Shown: positions 6,642-15,104, numbered from the stretch's first letter. The stretch: DNA of 51,650 nt from Chlorobium sp. (GCA_028277225.1 JANQHB010000072.1:1-51650); one strand, 5' to 3'. Notes: a model not told the origin generated them from the sequence alone. Numbers and translations are program-made.

Positions 6642-7907
6642 TCAGCTGTTTTCGGTGTCGTCACCTGACGGCAGTTCAAGCAATGGAACCGACTGTACTG
6701 CGCTTCCTGCTATGCCCTTGATGGACCCGTACATGTGATTGGTGTTGAGGAGCACCTTGTCGATCTGTTTTTCCCGCTTTTTCCATATCCCCTGCATGGA
6801 CCGCTTTTCTGATTCGAGGTCCGCTTTCATCTGGGTGAATCCTTCAACAATGGCTTCGATCTGGAGCCTGAACTCGTTGCTCGTCAGAAAATCGTAGAGC
6901 ATACCCATTTTCTCGCCCTTGTTCTCCTGCGTGGTGATGGCAGTGCTTATACGAATGACGGATTCTCGCAGAACCGTGCACAATCCTTTGAACTCTTCGA
7001 AAGAGCAGACCCATATGCCGTCTTTCAGTCCCAGACGATCCATATCTGCGGGCATTGCTTCGGTTACAAGGACGCCGATATCGGCGTTTTTATCGAGTAT
7101 ATCAGCCTTGAATTTTTCGATCCAGGACGGCTGAAAGCTTTTGGTGCGTTTGCTTTCGTAGTAGATGGTTCCGCAATTCCTGCGGGTGTGCGTATTGATG
7201 ATCTGCAAACAGTCTGCCCCGAGCTGTCCTTTTTTTATCTCGTCGATCGTGTCCAGGGGAAACTGGGCTGAGAGCCACTCTTCGATGGCGAGTTCCTGGA
7301 CTTCTCCCTGCAGTTGCATCGATCCCTGCTCGGCTTTGCGTTGCGCTTCGGTCAGCTGTTCTTTCAACTGATGGATGACATGGTCTTTCTCGGAAATGTT
7401 CATCCGGGCTTTTTCGGCCTCGGCTTTTCGGATCTTTTCTTTTTCTTCGGCAAGGGTGGCCGTGATCTTTTGTTCTGCTTCGAGCTCTATTTTCTCTCTC
7501 AGCTCATCCTTGTCACGTTTCAGGCGTTCAATCTCCGCTTTCGACTTGTTCAGCTCTTTCACCTGTTCGGTCTTGTCATCGAGTTCTTTTTGAAGGGCTG
7601 CAAGCCTTTCCTCCTGCTCCGCTGCCGCCTGCTGTTTCAATGATCGTTCGAGTTTTTCGCGCTCCTCTTTCACCCCCGACTTTATGGCAGCAGAAACACG
7701 CTCTTCATACTCTTCATGTGCGTTGTCAAGGGCCTTTTTTTCAGCGTTGATCTGTTCTTCCTTTATGTCCAGCGCTTTACGCTCTTTTGTAATCCGGTCG
7801 TTATATTTTTTCTTCAGTTCCTCATCGAGCTGATGGTAGAGTATCTCATTGACATCTATTTCCTCTCCGCAATTCGGGCAGTTGATTTTACTCGTTTCCT
7901 GGTTCAT
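6642..7907 (-). CDS. DUF2130 domain protein with long coiled coil
   Basis: A 421-aa cytoplasmic protein. It opens with a zinc-ribbon-like CPNCGEEIDVNE (about residues 9-20), continues through about 190 residues of Glu/Lys-rich coiled coil, and ends in the DUF2130 domain (from about residue 200, LQGEVQELAIEEWLSAQFPL onwards). That domain contains the TRRNCGTIYYESKRTKSF block, distantly like restriction-endonuclease-fold nucleases (E-x-K-like ESK). The function is not established. The ATG at 7907 has AAGGGA ten bases upstream and begins just before the zinc ribbon; an earlier in-frame start at 7994 would add a basic stretch unlike the family. Confidence 0.85.
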   Translation of the reverse strand: MNQETSKINCPNCGEEIDVNEILYHQLDEELKKKYNDRITKERKALDIKEEQINAEKKALDNAHEEYEERVSAAIKSGVKEEREKLERSLKQQAAAEQEERLAALQKELDDKTEQVKELNKSKAEIERLKRDKDELREKIELEAEQKITATLAEEKEKIRKAEAEKARMNISEKDHVIHQLKEQLTEAQRKAEQGSMQLQGEVQELAIEEWLSAQFPLDTIDEIKKGQLGADCLQIINTHTRRNCGTIYYESKRTKSFQPSWIEKFKADILDKNADIGVLVTEAMPADMDRLGLKDGIWVCSFEEFKGLCTVLRESVIRISTAITTQENKGEKMGMLYDFLTSNEFRLQIEAIVEGFTQMKADLESEKRSMQGIWKKREKQIDKVLLNTNHMYGSIKGIAGSAVQSVPLLELPSGDDTENS

Positions 7908-8248
7908 TGTTCTTATGTCCCTTTTTTGAAACTGACGTGATGTGCTGTTCTTCTTAACCTTGTAAAAGGTATCCACTTTCCCTCTGCAAGTCAAGAGCTT
8001 CCGGCCTAAGCCGCTTCCAAGGCATGCTCGGTGTCCATAGATCGCTTTTTCCTGTGTTCGTGGTTGATTGATTCTTTATAATTAACTATTGTGAAGTGTT
8101 TGTTGCGTATTGTTTTTGTGCAACAGCTCATTATATTCAATCGCGGGGCGAGGAGTTTTTCGTTCCGTTCAGTTCTGCACCCCCGTAACGTAATCCAGTT
8201 TTCGGGGGATTTCTTTATCCATAACAGAAATAAAAGGAGTGTATACCT
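7908..8248. other. 341-bp divergent intergenic region
   Basis: No gene is supported. The region must contain the divergent promoters of the DUF2130 gene and the DsrE-like gene. A TATAAT occurs at 8077-8082 on the plus strand, but the matching -35 box is poor. A minus-strand open frame here has no family likeness and overlaps the start of the DsrE-like gene, so I treat it as chance. Confidence 0.4.
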
Positions 8249-8689
8249 ATGCGTAGAATAAAACATGTTTCGGTGCTGCTTGGCATGCTCATGATGTTTG
8301 CCATGCCCTTGAAAGCAGATGCTTCAGGAGAGGCAAAAGGTCTTTTTGTCATCGTGACGAGCGGGGAGGCCCAGACCCAGATGATGGCGATGATGCTTTC
8401 GAGCAAAACTATCGAGCAGAAGAAAAGCGTTCAGGTTCTACTCTGCGGTCCTGCCGGCGAACTTGCCTTGAAAAACAGCGAGCAGGTCATGTTCAAACCT
8501 TTGGACAAGTCGCCGCAGATGCTTCTGAAAAACCTCATCAGTAAGGGTGTCGTTGTCGAGGTCTGTCCTCTGTTTCTCCCGAACAGTGAGGCGACGAAGG
8601 CTGACCTGGTTGACGGCGTTACGGTTGCAAAGCCGCCTGTCGTTGCAAAAAAACTGCGTGAGGAAGGAATCAAACTGCTGACCTATTGA
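8249..8689 (+). CDS. Secreted DsrE-family-like protein
   Basis: A 146-aa protein with a clear signal peptide (MRRIKHVSVLLGMLMMFAMP, cleavage expected after the alanines near residue 25). The mature part looks like a DsrE/DsrF-type fold: GLFVIVTSGEAQTQMMAMML, VQVLLCGPAGELAL with Cys66, and VVVEVCPLFLPN with Cys106. Cytoplasmic DsrE proteins carry persulfides in sulfur oxidation; a periplasmic version would be exposed to sulfide and sulfur, which suits a phototrophic sulfur oxidiser, but this role is inference. AGGAG ends 9 bases before the ATG. The next gene (DUF2892) may be related functionally, but a 188-bp gap with a GC-rich hairpin separates them. Confidence 0.75.
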   Translation: MRRIKHVSVLLGMLMMFAMPLKADASGEAKGLFVIVTSGEAQTQMMAMMLSSKTIEQKKSVQVLLCGPAGELALKNSEQVMFKPLDKSPQMLLKNLISKGVVVEVCPLFLPNSEATKADLVDGVTVAKPPVVAKKLREEGIKLLTY

Positions 8690-8709
8690 TCGTGGCGCAA
8701 TCCCGGTAT

Positions 8710-8740
8710 GGCCGCGTTCCCGCTCGGAAGAAGCGCGGCC
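8710..8740 (+). terminator. GC-rich hairpin after the DsrE-like gene
   Basis: GGCCGCG and CGCGGCC form a 7-bp perfect stem around a 17-base loop, 20 bases after the stop codon. No T-run follows, so it may be an mRNA 3'-end stem rather than a classical terminator. Confidence 0.3.
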
Positions 8741-8877
8741 GCCGGCAGGGTTGGAAAGTATTGAAGTTTTTTGCGATTACAGGAAACGGGTTGTACCTTA
8801 AAAAACAGATTTTTACTACTTTATAGGGTTTTCACTATTCGTGCAACCTATCCCTTAATGAAAAGGAGCCTGGTAAC

Positions 8878-9111
8878 ATGCAGAAAAACATTGGTCCTCT
8901 TGACCGGACAGTAAGAATTCTTGTCGGGGCAGTCATGATCGTCGCAGGTTTTATCTTTCAGGCCTGGTGGTGGTTTATCGGTGTTATACCGTTGTTTACG
9001 GGGATTCTGCGGTTCTGTCCGCTTTATGTTCCTATGGGATTCAGAACGGAAGGTCGCTACGTGTTTACGGTAGGCTATTCTGAAGAGGCTGTCAAACCGG
9101 CAAAGAAGTAG
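8878..9111 (+). CDS. DUF2892 (YgaP-type) small inner-membrane protein
   Basis: A 77-aa protein matching the DUF2892 family: MQKNIGPLDRTVRILVGAVM is the classical opening (NxGxxDRxxRxxxG). Two transmembrane helices follow (about residues 12-27 and 29-44), then RFCPLYVPMG, the CPLY motif shared by the family, in which a single Cys is well conserved. Members are often found fused or adjacent to rhodaneses and other sulfur-handling proteins. AAGGAG lies just upstream. The neighbouring secreted DsrE-like gene makes a sulfur-related role plausible, but this is inference. Confidence 0.85.
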   Translation: MQKNIGPLDRTVRILVGAVMIVAGFIFQAWWWFIGVIPLFTGILRFCPLYVPMGFRTEGRYVFTVGYSEEAVKPAKK

Positions 9112-9299
9112 CTCTTGTATCCAGATTTTCCCGGGGTAGTATTCCCTTTTTCAAGGGTTGTCGTGATGGCAGCCCTGTACTGTTATTGTTGTATTGAATC
9201 GAAAAGGATTGTCCTGTTCATGGCGGGCTTATTCCTGATCGCTGCTTGTATTTTTCCACCTTTGTCCTGTACATAGTTATGTTATCCAGGGAGTACATT

Positions 9300-10199
9300 A
9301 TGCCTGTAACGAGATTTATGATGAGAAGTATTGTTATTGTTCTAGTGGGAAGCCTTGCTGCCTCAACGCTATTGACGGGATGTTCTTCGGTCAAGACTCC
9401 TTCATCGGGAGATGTGTCTGCACGCTATACTTATGCCCGTGAACTACTTGCTGAAGAGAAACATGACCGGGCGATTATTGAGCTTGAATCCCTCATGTTT
9501 GAAACCAGGGCGACGAATATCGAGGATGATGTTCTGTTCGAGCTGGCTGAGGCGTATTACAATTCAAAACAGTATCTGTTGGCAGTGGATATATACAAGC
9601 GTCTGCTTGAACAAACGCCGGGATCGCCATTTGCTGCTGAGGCACAGTTCAAACTTGCCGAATCGTATAAAAAACTCTCACCGGTTTTTGCCCGGGACCA
9701 GGAATACACCAGAAAGGCTGTCCGTGAGTACCAGCTCTATATGGAGCTTTATCCTGTCAGGAATGCCGAACAGCTCGAAAGTGATGTTGAACTCTATACA
9801 GAACTTCTGAAGCTTAATCCGGACAATGAGGAGTACAAGGTAAATCTGGCTTCGGCAAAGGCCGAGTATGGAAGGCTGGACAAGTTCAACACAAGCCGTT
9901 CAAGCATCCTTGAACTCAGGGAAAAAATTGCAAACAGCGAATACAATATTGCCGAACGCTACAGGAAGCTCAAGAAATACCGCGGGGCGATCGTGTATTA
10001 TGAAAATGTCCTGCGCTTTTTTCCGGACACCATCTATTTTGAAAAGGCATGGATCGGCAGGATAGAACTGCTCCTCAAACGTGAGAAATGGTTTGAAGCA
10101 AAAGCAGCCGTTGACGCATATGAAAATCAGTTTCCCGAAAACATCGACAAGGTTGAGAAGTACCGGAAAAAGGTCATGAAGCATTTTGACAACTCATAA
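9300..10199 (+). CDS. bamD: BamD-like outer-membrane assembly lipoprotein
   Basis: A 299-aa lipoprotein with the lipobox LLTGC (lipidated Cys28) and repeated TPR helices, the pattern of BamD/YfiO in the beta-barrel assembly machinery. The first TPR pair (YTYARELLAEEKHDRAIIEL) and the SPFAAEAQFKLAESYKKLSP segment are family-typical. A second TPR set (NSEYNIAERYRKLKKYRGAI) follows a spacer that is somewhat longer than in proteobacterial BamD. An ATG at 9246 is possible, but AGGGAG before the ATG at 9300 and the signal peptide decide the start. It probably forms an operon with nadD, which starts 9 bases later. Confidence 0.88.
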   Translation: MPVTRFMMRSIVIVLVGSLAASTLLTGCSSVKTPSSGDVSARYTYARELLAEEKHDRAIIELESLMFETRATNIEDDVLFELAEAYYNSKQYLLAVDIYKRLLEQTPGSPFAAEAQFKLAESYKKLSPVFARDQEYTRKAVREYQLYMELYPVRNAEQLESDVELYTELLKLNPDNEEYKVNLASAKAEYGRLDKFNTSRSSILELREKIANSEYNIAERYRKLKKYRGAIVYYENVLRFFPDTIYFEKAWIGRIELLLKREKWFEAKAAVDAYENQFPENIDKVEKYRKKVMKHFDNS

Positions 10200-10208
10200 C
10201 ACGACGTT

Positions 10209-10817
10209 GTGCGACTGGCTGTTTTCGGAGGAGCATTCGATCCCCCTCATAATGCGCATCTTGCCTTGTGCCTTTACGCGCGGGAACTGCTTCCTGTCGA
10301 CCGGCTTGTTATTTCCGTTTCAAACAATCCGCTGAAAGAGCCTGCCCGGTCAACCGACAGAGACAGGGTGAAGATGGCAGATCTTCTTACAGAGGCGGTC
10401 AATGCAACCGGTCCGGTTGCTGAGGCCTGTTGCTGGGAGGTCAGCCGTGGGCAGTCCTCCTATACGATCGATCTGGTCAACTATCTCGAAGAGATCTATA
10501 CCTGCAGGGAAATTATCCTTCTTATAGGGGAGGATAACTATCGGCTTATCAGGAAATGGAAATCCTGGGAAGAGCTGGTCGAGCGCTGTTCGTTTGTCGT
10601 TTTCGGCCGGAGCGGAGAAGAAGGGTCCGCTGATACTGATGGAATGCTGAACGAAGAGCAGCGGAGGAAATTTCGTCATGTCGATTTCAACCTCTCCCTC
10701 TCTTCTACGGGTATACGTGAGCGTATTGCTTCCGGAAAGGACTGTTCCAGCCTGATCCCTTCTTCAATCTGGGAATATATCGTCAAGGAAGGACTCTATC
10801 TCCAGAAGACGCCCTAG
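10209..10817 (+). CDS. nadD: Nicotinate-nucleotide adenylyltransferase
   Basis: A 202-aa nucleotidyltransferase that makes deamido-NAD from nicotinate mononucleotide and ATP. GGAFDPPHNAH (residues 7-17) is the (T/H)xGH-type ATP site, LLIGEDNYRLIRKWKSWEEL (104-123) is the substrate loop and SSTGIRERI (165-173) is the conserved ISSTxIR block. The start is a GTG directly before RLAVFGG. It lies 9 bases after bamD and is probably translated from the same message. The length is normal for the family. Confidence 0.93.
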   Translation: MRLAVFGGAFDPPHNAHLALCLYARELLPVDRLVISVSNNPLKEPARSTDRDRVKMADLLTEAVNATGPVAEACCWEVSRGQSSYTIDLVNYLEEIYTCREIILLIGEDNYRLIRKWKSWEELVERCSFVVFGRSGEEGSADTDGMLNEEQRRKFRHVDFNLSLSSTGIRERIASGKDCSSLIPSSIWEYIVKEGLYLQKTP

Positions 10818-10820
10818 TCA

Positions 10821-10854
10821 AGCCGGTGCCGTATGTTTTCACGGTGCCCGGCAT
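10821..10854. terminator. Imperfect hairpin between convergent nadD and argS
   Basis: GCCGGTGCCGT and ACGGTGCCCGGC can pair imperfectly around an 8-base loop in the 44-bp gap between the two stop codons, followed on the plus strand by ATTGTATTG. It could serve as a bidirectional terminator. The stem has a bulge, so confidence is limited. Confidence 0.35.
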
Positions 10855-10861
10855 TGTATTG

Positions 10862-12517
10862 CTACATCGATTCCGGGGCTGTTATGCCCAGTATGCTGAA
10901 TCCGTTACGGAGTACCTGGCGGGCTGCCATGGAAAGCAGGAGCCTGGCATTGCGGATATCGGGTTCGGCTTTGAGAATCGGGCATTCCTGGTAAAACCTG
11001 TGGTATCGTTCAGCGACACCGTGAAGGTATTCAACCATTTTCTGCGGTTCCAGGAGCCTCGCACAGGTTTCGATCACTTCCGGATAATCGAGCAGCAGCA
11101 GACCGAGCCGTATCTCGTGTTCGTTGTTCAGTTTCCTCAAGAGAGAGGTGTTATCGGGAGGAAGTGTGAGGCCGGTTTCTTTTTCAGCCATGCGGATGAG
11201 GCTGCAGATACGCGCATGTGCATACTGCAGGTAGAAAACAGGGTTGTCTTTCGACTGGCTTTTTGCGAGTTCGATATCGAAATTCAGGTGCGAATCCTTG
11301 CTGCGCATGATAAAAAAGAGCCTTGTCGCATCTGCACCAACATCATCGATAAGGTCGTCAAGCAGGTCGGCATTGCCTTTTCTGGTTGACATTTTCACGG
11401 TCTGGCCATTGACCGTTGTCGTTACGAACTGGTTTATTGCAACGCGAATTCGGCTGGTGTCGTATCCAAGGAGTTTCAGTGCTTCAATCACATCGGGATA
11501 TTCGTCGATATGGTCAGCTCCGAAAATATTGATCATCTTCGCAAATTTCCTTTCGAACTTGGTGATGTGGTAAGCGATGTCAGGCAGGCGATAGCTGGGC
11601 TGACCGTTCGACTTGACAAGCACCTTGTCTTTTTCCTGTCCAAGCTTTGTGGTCGCAAACCATGTGGCTCCGTCACGTTCGTCGATGAATCCCCGTTGCC
11701 GGAGGGCATCAATGACCTGACGGTTAGGAGAGATGCCGTGTTCATCGGGGAGATAGAGTTTATGTTCGTTGAAATAGCTGTCATGGTGAATGCCGAGCCG
11801 GTGCAGGGTGTTTTTGATGTGTGTGAAAATCCAGTTTTCGGCATGCTGCTTGAAATGATCGAGTTCTTCGGAGTTTTCCAGGGTGTTGCCATGTGTTTCA
11901 TAGAGTCTTTCGGCAATTGCGGCTATGTAGTCTCCCTGGTAATGGGTATCGGGAAATTCGACCCGCTGTCCGCATGCCTCGAGGTAGCGCAGGCGGACAG
12001 ATTCGGCAAGAATCGTCATCTGCCGGCCGGCATCATTGAAGTAGTATTCCCTGGTAACCGTGTAATCCTGTGCTTCGAGTATATTTGCGATACAATCTCC
12101 AAGGACTCCGCCGCGTCCTCTTCCTATGGTGAGGGGGCCGGTAGGATTTGCGCTGACATATTCGACGATTGCTGTTTTTCCCGATCCGGAGGAACTCCGG
12201 CCAAAGGCATCTGCTTTGCCGATCAGTTCTTCTATCTGCCTCATGATATAGCAGGGTTCGAGGTAGAAGTTTATAAAGCCAGGACCGGCGATGGACGTTT
12301 TGTTTACGGTTTCCGGTTCAAAGGAGAGATCATCCGATATTTTTTTTGCCAGTTCGCGTGGGTTGGTGCGGCATTCTTTTGCCAGAACGAGGGCGATATT
12401 GGTGGAGAAGTCCCCGAATTTTTCTTCCGCAGGCTTTTCAAGCTGTATTGTTTTGTCCGTTACTATGCCGGATTTGTCGAGGGCGTTACGAATGGTCGTT
12501 GTCAGGTAGTCTCGCAT
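10862..12517 (-). CDS. argS: Arginyl-tRNA synthetase with an unusual HIGH motif
   Basis: A 551-aa class I synthetase that charges tRNA-Arg. It has the N-terminal Add-1 domain (about residues 1-110), the catalytic core beginning VEYVSANPTGPLTIGRGRGG, the KMSTRKGN loop (375-382, the normal ArgRS version of KMSKS) and a C-terminal DALR anticodon domain ending in GITAPESM. In the HIGH position (130-133) it reads TIGR, so both histidines of the usual HVGH are absent. The rest of the active site (NDAGRQM, FGADHIDEY) looks intact. The start before RDYLTTTIR fits the family; an earlier in-frame start would add 29 unrelated residues. It follows the HAD gene by 16 bases on the same strand. Confidence 0.93.
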   Translation of the reverse strand: MRDYLTTTIRNALDKSGIVTDKTIQLEKPAEEKFGDFSTNIALVLAKECRTNPRELAKKISDDLSFEPETVNKTSIAGPGFINFYLEPCYIMRQIEELIGKADAFGRSSSGSGKTAIVEYVSANPTGPLTIGRGRGGVLGDCIANILEAQDYTVTREYYFNDAGRQMTILAESVRLRYLEACGQRVEFPDTHYQGDYIAAIAERLYETHGNTLENSEELDHFKQHAENWIFTHIKNTLHRLGIHHDSYFNEHKLYLPDEHGISPNRQVIDALRQRGFIDERDGATWFATTKLGQEKDKVLVKSNGQPSYRLPDIAYHITKFERKFAKMINIFGADHIDEYPDVIEALKLLGYDTSRIRVAINQFVTTTVNGQTVKMSTRKGNADLLDDLIDDVGADATRLFFIMRSKDSHLNFDIELAKSQSKDNPVFYLQYAHARICSLIRMAEKETGLTLPPDNTSLLRKLNNEHEIRLGLLLLDYPEVIETCARLLEPQKMVEYLHGVAERYHRFYQECPILKAEPDIRNARLLLSMAARQVLRNGFSILGITAPESM

Positions 12518-12533
12518 ATCGATTGCGGTTGCC

Positions 12534-13232
12534 TCAGGTTGCTGATGGTTGTGCCAGAAAGGCGTTTTCAAGGAGAGCTTCCGGCGAGAGAGTCGTAAAA
12601 TCATCGGTCACAGCGATGACTCCCGGAAGATCGGACATGATCTCCGGAGGATTTGTCGTGGCAAGAGCTATGCTTTTCATGCCCGCTGCACGGGCGGCTT
12701 CAAGACCCGGCAGGGCATCTTCAAAAACAATGCAGCGTGCAGGAGCTGTGTCAAGCAGTTCGGCCACGCGGAGGAAGATATCCGGATGAGGTTTGCCCTG
12801 TTTGACCTGGTGGGAGCCGACGACGGTCTGAAACCGGTTCCTCAGGCCGGGAATGCTCAGCGTGTACTCGATATTCCGCGCTGTTGCACCGGTTCCTACG
12901 CCAAGCCCTATTCCCATTGCGGCAGCTTTGTCGAGAAAGGATTCCAGCCCGCTGATCGGCCGGATATCGCTGCGGTACATAAACCTGTAGAGAAAGTCCT
13001 TGAGTTCGGTAAGCGTTTCGGCTTTTTGCGGTGTTATGTTCCTGTCCAGAAAGTGACGGAGAACATCGAGTCCTTTCATGCCTGCTGTTTCCCGGAGGTA
13101 GCGGTCGGGATCAAGGCCTTCGAGCCCGTAATCGCGAAAGAGTTCAACCCAGGACCGGGCATGCATCTGCATGTTGTCGACCAGGACGCCGTCCATGTCG
13201 AAAATAAATGCGTACGGTTCGTTACTGTTCAC
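12534..13232 (-). CDS. HAD-family phosphatase / beta-phosphoglucomutase-like
   Basis: A 232-aa HAD-superfamily hydrolase. FDMDGVLVDN (residues 11-20) carries the nucleophile Asp12 and general acid Asp14. A helical cap follows, GVGTGATARN holds motif II, VKQGKPHPDIF the motif III Lys, and VFEDALPGLEAARAAGM the metal-binding acidic pair. This is the subfamily of beta-phosphoglucomutases and phosphoglycolate-type phosphatases; the substrate cannot be read. The GTG at 13232 is preferred because AAGGA sits 9 bases upstream; a TTG at 13238 would be too close to it. Probably co-transcribed with argS. Confidence 0.85.
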   Translation of the reverse strand: MNSNEPYAFIFDMDGVLVDNMQMHARSWVELFRDYGLEGLDPDRYLRETAGMKGLDVLRHFLDRNITPQKAETLTELKDFLYRFMYRSDIRPISGLESFLDKAAAMGIGLGVGTGATARNIEYTLSIPGLRNRFQTVVGSHQVKQGKPHPDIFLRVAELLDTAPARCIVFEDALPGLEAARAAGMKSIALATTNPPEIMSDLPGVIAVTDDFTTLSPEALLENAFLAQPSAT

Positions 13233-13609
13233 CTTCAAGGTTCCTTTTTACTGTTTGCTGTATCGGATTTTCATGGTTTCTCCGGGTCTATGCCCGCAGC
13301 AAGCCAGTCGGTTAGCATGTCGAGGGTGAAACTGATAATATCTCATGTTTCAAGAGAGGTTGTCAGACTGTGGTAATCGGCAATCAGGAAACAGGTCTCA
13401 TACATCAGGTTACAGGACACATCATGCTCGTTCTGTCTTTCGACCCGGTTTTCAAGTGCGCCACTCCGCAGACCCAGGCTGGCTGCTCTGTCAATTGCTT
13501 TGGAAGTTATAACAGTTGCCATAAAGATAAAAGCAGTTTCTGAGCGGTCTTGACAGGGTTGTGATTTTTTTGTTTGTGTGAAAAGATTATTTCATGCTAT
13601 ATTGTCAGC
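13233..13609. other. Intergenic stretch upstream of the SRP RNA gene
   Basis: No gene is supported in about 380 bases. It ends in the promoter region of the SRP RNA gene: TATATT at 13598-13603 with a weak TTGTGT 18 bases upstream, and a TTGACA at 13550-13555 that is too far away to pair with it. Confidence 0.4.
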
Positions 13610-13629
13610 CCTCGCAGAGAAAAAGAATT

Positions 13630-13738
13630 TGGGAGCAAGTCCTATACAACATTCGGTTACCCAACCATGTCAGGTCCGGAAGGAAGCAGCATCCGGTAAT
13701 TTGAATGTGTGATATAGTAAGCTTGCTCTCTTTTTTTC
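13630..13738 (+). ncRNA. ffs: Signal recognition particle 4.5S RNA
   Basis: The sequence holds the universally conserved SRP domain IV: ACCATGTCAGGTCCGGAAGG then AAGCAGCATCCGG, containing the GGAA tetraloop and the asymmetric internal loop bound by Ffh. The ends GGGAGCAAG (13631-13639) and CTTGCTCTC (13722-13730) pair to close the hairpin, and a run of T residues follows as an intrinsic terminator. The size of about 105 nt is that of the small bacterial SRP RNA. The RNA acts with Ffh to target membrane proteins co-translationally. Confidence 0.93.
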
Positions 13739-14050
13739 TATCACTTCCCGTTCTTCTTCTGAAAACATCTGTCGGCTCGACTGACCGACTACCGATCATG
13801 CCCGATCTGTTTCGTCACAGGCAAGCTGCGTACCGGCAGAAGAGCATAGTGCGTCGATGCCACTTTGTTGCATCGATACCGGTCTCTACAATCCGTACTG
13901 TTTCATCTATTCCGGTTTCTTGCGGGTCATGATTTTCTCTGACAGTCGAAAGAGCATTGCTGTATATAGGAGCACATCTGATATATTCAGACCTAAATTG
14001 AGCGATTGTCGAGCATGCCACAGATGCAAGGCACAGGGAATGCCGCTGTA

Positions 14051-14066
14051 TCCCGACACGTCGGGA
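14051..14066. repeat. Palindromic hairpin repeat, copy 1
   Basis: TCCCGACACGTCGGGA is a perfect inverted repeat of TCCCGAC. The same arms recur at 14137-14152 and, with one change, at 14313-14330. Confidence 0.75.
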
Positions 14067-14136
14067 CGCAAGTTTCCTGTAACGAAGCAGATGTGGCCCT
14101 GTGAAATATCCGGTCTGATTTCACGGGGTCGGCATT

Positions 14137-14152
14137 TCCCGACTTGTCGGGA
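14137..14152. repeat. Palindromic hairpin repeat, copy 2
   Basis: TCCCGACTTGTCGGGA has the same 7-base arms as copy 1 and differs only in the two central bases. Confidence 0.75.
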
Positions 14153-14312
14153 TTTCAATAAATGCGGCTCTTTATCAGTTTTCATGCTTACCTGACAGGT
14201 GAGGGATAAGCTCTTTACAAAAACAGTAGAACAGATTTTTTTAAAAAACTTACTATTATAGAGCATTTATTGAAACGCGCATTTTAGGTTAGGGTAGTGA
14301 GCATGTATACCC

Positions 14313-14330
14313 GTCCCGACAGGCCGGGAC
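14313..14330. repeat. Palindromic hairpin repeat, copy 3
   Basis: GTCCCGACAGGCCGGGAC keeps the left arm of copies 1 and 2 and changes one base of the right arm. It lies about 100 bases upstream of the transaldolase start. Confidence 0.65.
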
Positions 14331-14432
14331 ATGACGATCATGGCGGTTTTGCTTTTCCGCAGAACTCATCGGTCCCGAAACGAAGGGAGAGAGCCGCCAA
14401 AAGCAGACCTCAACAACGAAACGGAGCAGGAT

Positions 14433-15104
14433 ATGCAATTCTTTATTGATACAGCCGATCTTGAAGAGATACGTGCAGCCAATGAACTTGGCGTTCTTGA
14501 CGGAGTCACGACAAACCCGTCTCTTGTCGCAAAAATCGTTCAGGAGCCGGATCGTTTTACCTATGACGATTTCAAGGCCCACATAGCAAAAATCTGTGAA
14601 ATCGTCGACGGCCCTGTCAGTGCGGAGGTGACAACCCTGACGGCTGACGAAATGATCGCCCAGGGAGAAGAGCTCGCTTCGATTGACGAAAACGTCGTGG
14701 TGAAATGCCCGCTTACGCTGGACGGACTCAAGGCTACGCGAGCACTATCCGGCAGCGGAATACGGGTCAATGCCACACTTGTTTTCACAACAACCCAGGC
14801 TATTCTCGCCGCAAAAGCGGGGGCATCCTATGTCAGCCCGTTTGTCGGACGTCTGGATGATATCAGCACGGAAGGTATGGCACTGATCCGCCAGATCGTG
14901 ACGGTCTACGAGAATTATGGTTATCCGACAGAAGTGCTGGTTGCAAGCATCCGGCATCCGCAGCATGTTGTTGAAGCAGCCCTTGCAGGTGCTGATGTTG
15001 CGACGATACCCTACAAGGTCATCGGCCAGCTGGCAAAACATCCCCTGACCGACAATGGTCTCGAGCGATTCATGAAGGACGCTGCGATTTTCGGCAGGGA
15101 GTGA
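14433..15104 (+). CDS. tal: Transaldolase (short TalC/Fsa-type)
   Basis: A 223-aa enzyme of the small transaldolase/fructose-6-phosphate aldolase subfamily, which transfers a dihydroxyacetone unit in the non-oxidative pentose phosphate pathway. MQFFIDTADLEEIRAANELG is the family opening, GVTTNPSL (24-31) a substrate loop, and Lys91 in NVVVKCPLT is the Schiff-base lysine. ASYVSPFVGRLDDI and VLVASIRHPQHV are also typical. The ATG at 14433 directly starts the family domain and has GGAG upstream; an earlier ATG would add 34 unrelated residues. Its 3' end overlaps the convergent alkyltransferase-like gene by 35 bases. Confidence 0.93.
   Translation: MQFFIDTADLEEIRAANELGVLDGVTTNPSLVAKIVQEPDRFTYDDFKAHIAKICEIVDGPVSAEVTTLTADEMIAQGEELASIDENVVVKCPLTLDGLKATRALSGSGIRVNATLVFTTTQAILAAKAGASYVSPFVGRLDDISTEGMALIRQIVTVYENYGYPTEVLVASIRHPQHVVEAALAGADVATIPYKVIGQLAKHPLTDNGLERFMKDAAIFGRE

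Larger units (their letters stand above)
13739..14432. other. Long non-coding region with three palindromic hairpin repeats
   Basis: About 690 bases without a supported gene separate ffs from transaldolase. A minus-strand open frame of 119 codons (13907-14266) has no family likeness. Three short palindromes of the same family lie at 14051-14066, 14137-14152 and 14313-14330. The region may contain the transaldolase promoter, but no clear -35/-10 pair stands out. Confidence 0.5.

Noticed and set aside
8006..8266. Minus-strand open frame of 86 codons upstream of the DsrE-like gene
   Set aside because: No family likeness, and it overlaps the ribosome binding site and start of a well-supported gene on the other strand.
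10826..12598. Long plus-strand open frames opposite argS (10826-11389 and 11510-12598)
   Set aside because: They have no family likeness and lie entirely opposite a clear ArgS; they are antisense shadows of its codons.
12549..13376. Plus-strand open frame of 275 codons opposite the HAD gene
   Set aside because: No recognisable domain; it mirrors the minus-strand HAD phosphatase, whose catalytic motifs are intact.
13907..14266. Minus-strand open frame of 119 codons between ffs and transaldolase
   Set aside because: It contains two of the palindromic repeats in frame, has no family likeness and no ribosome binding site.
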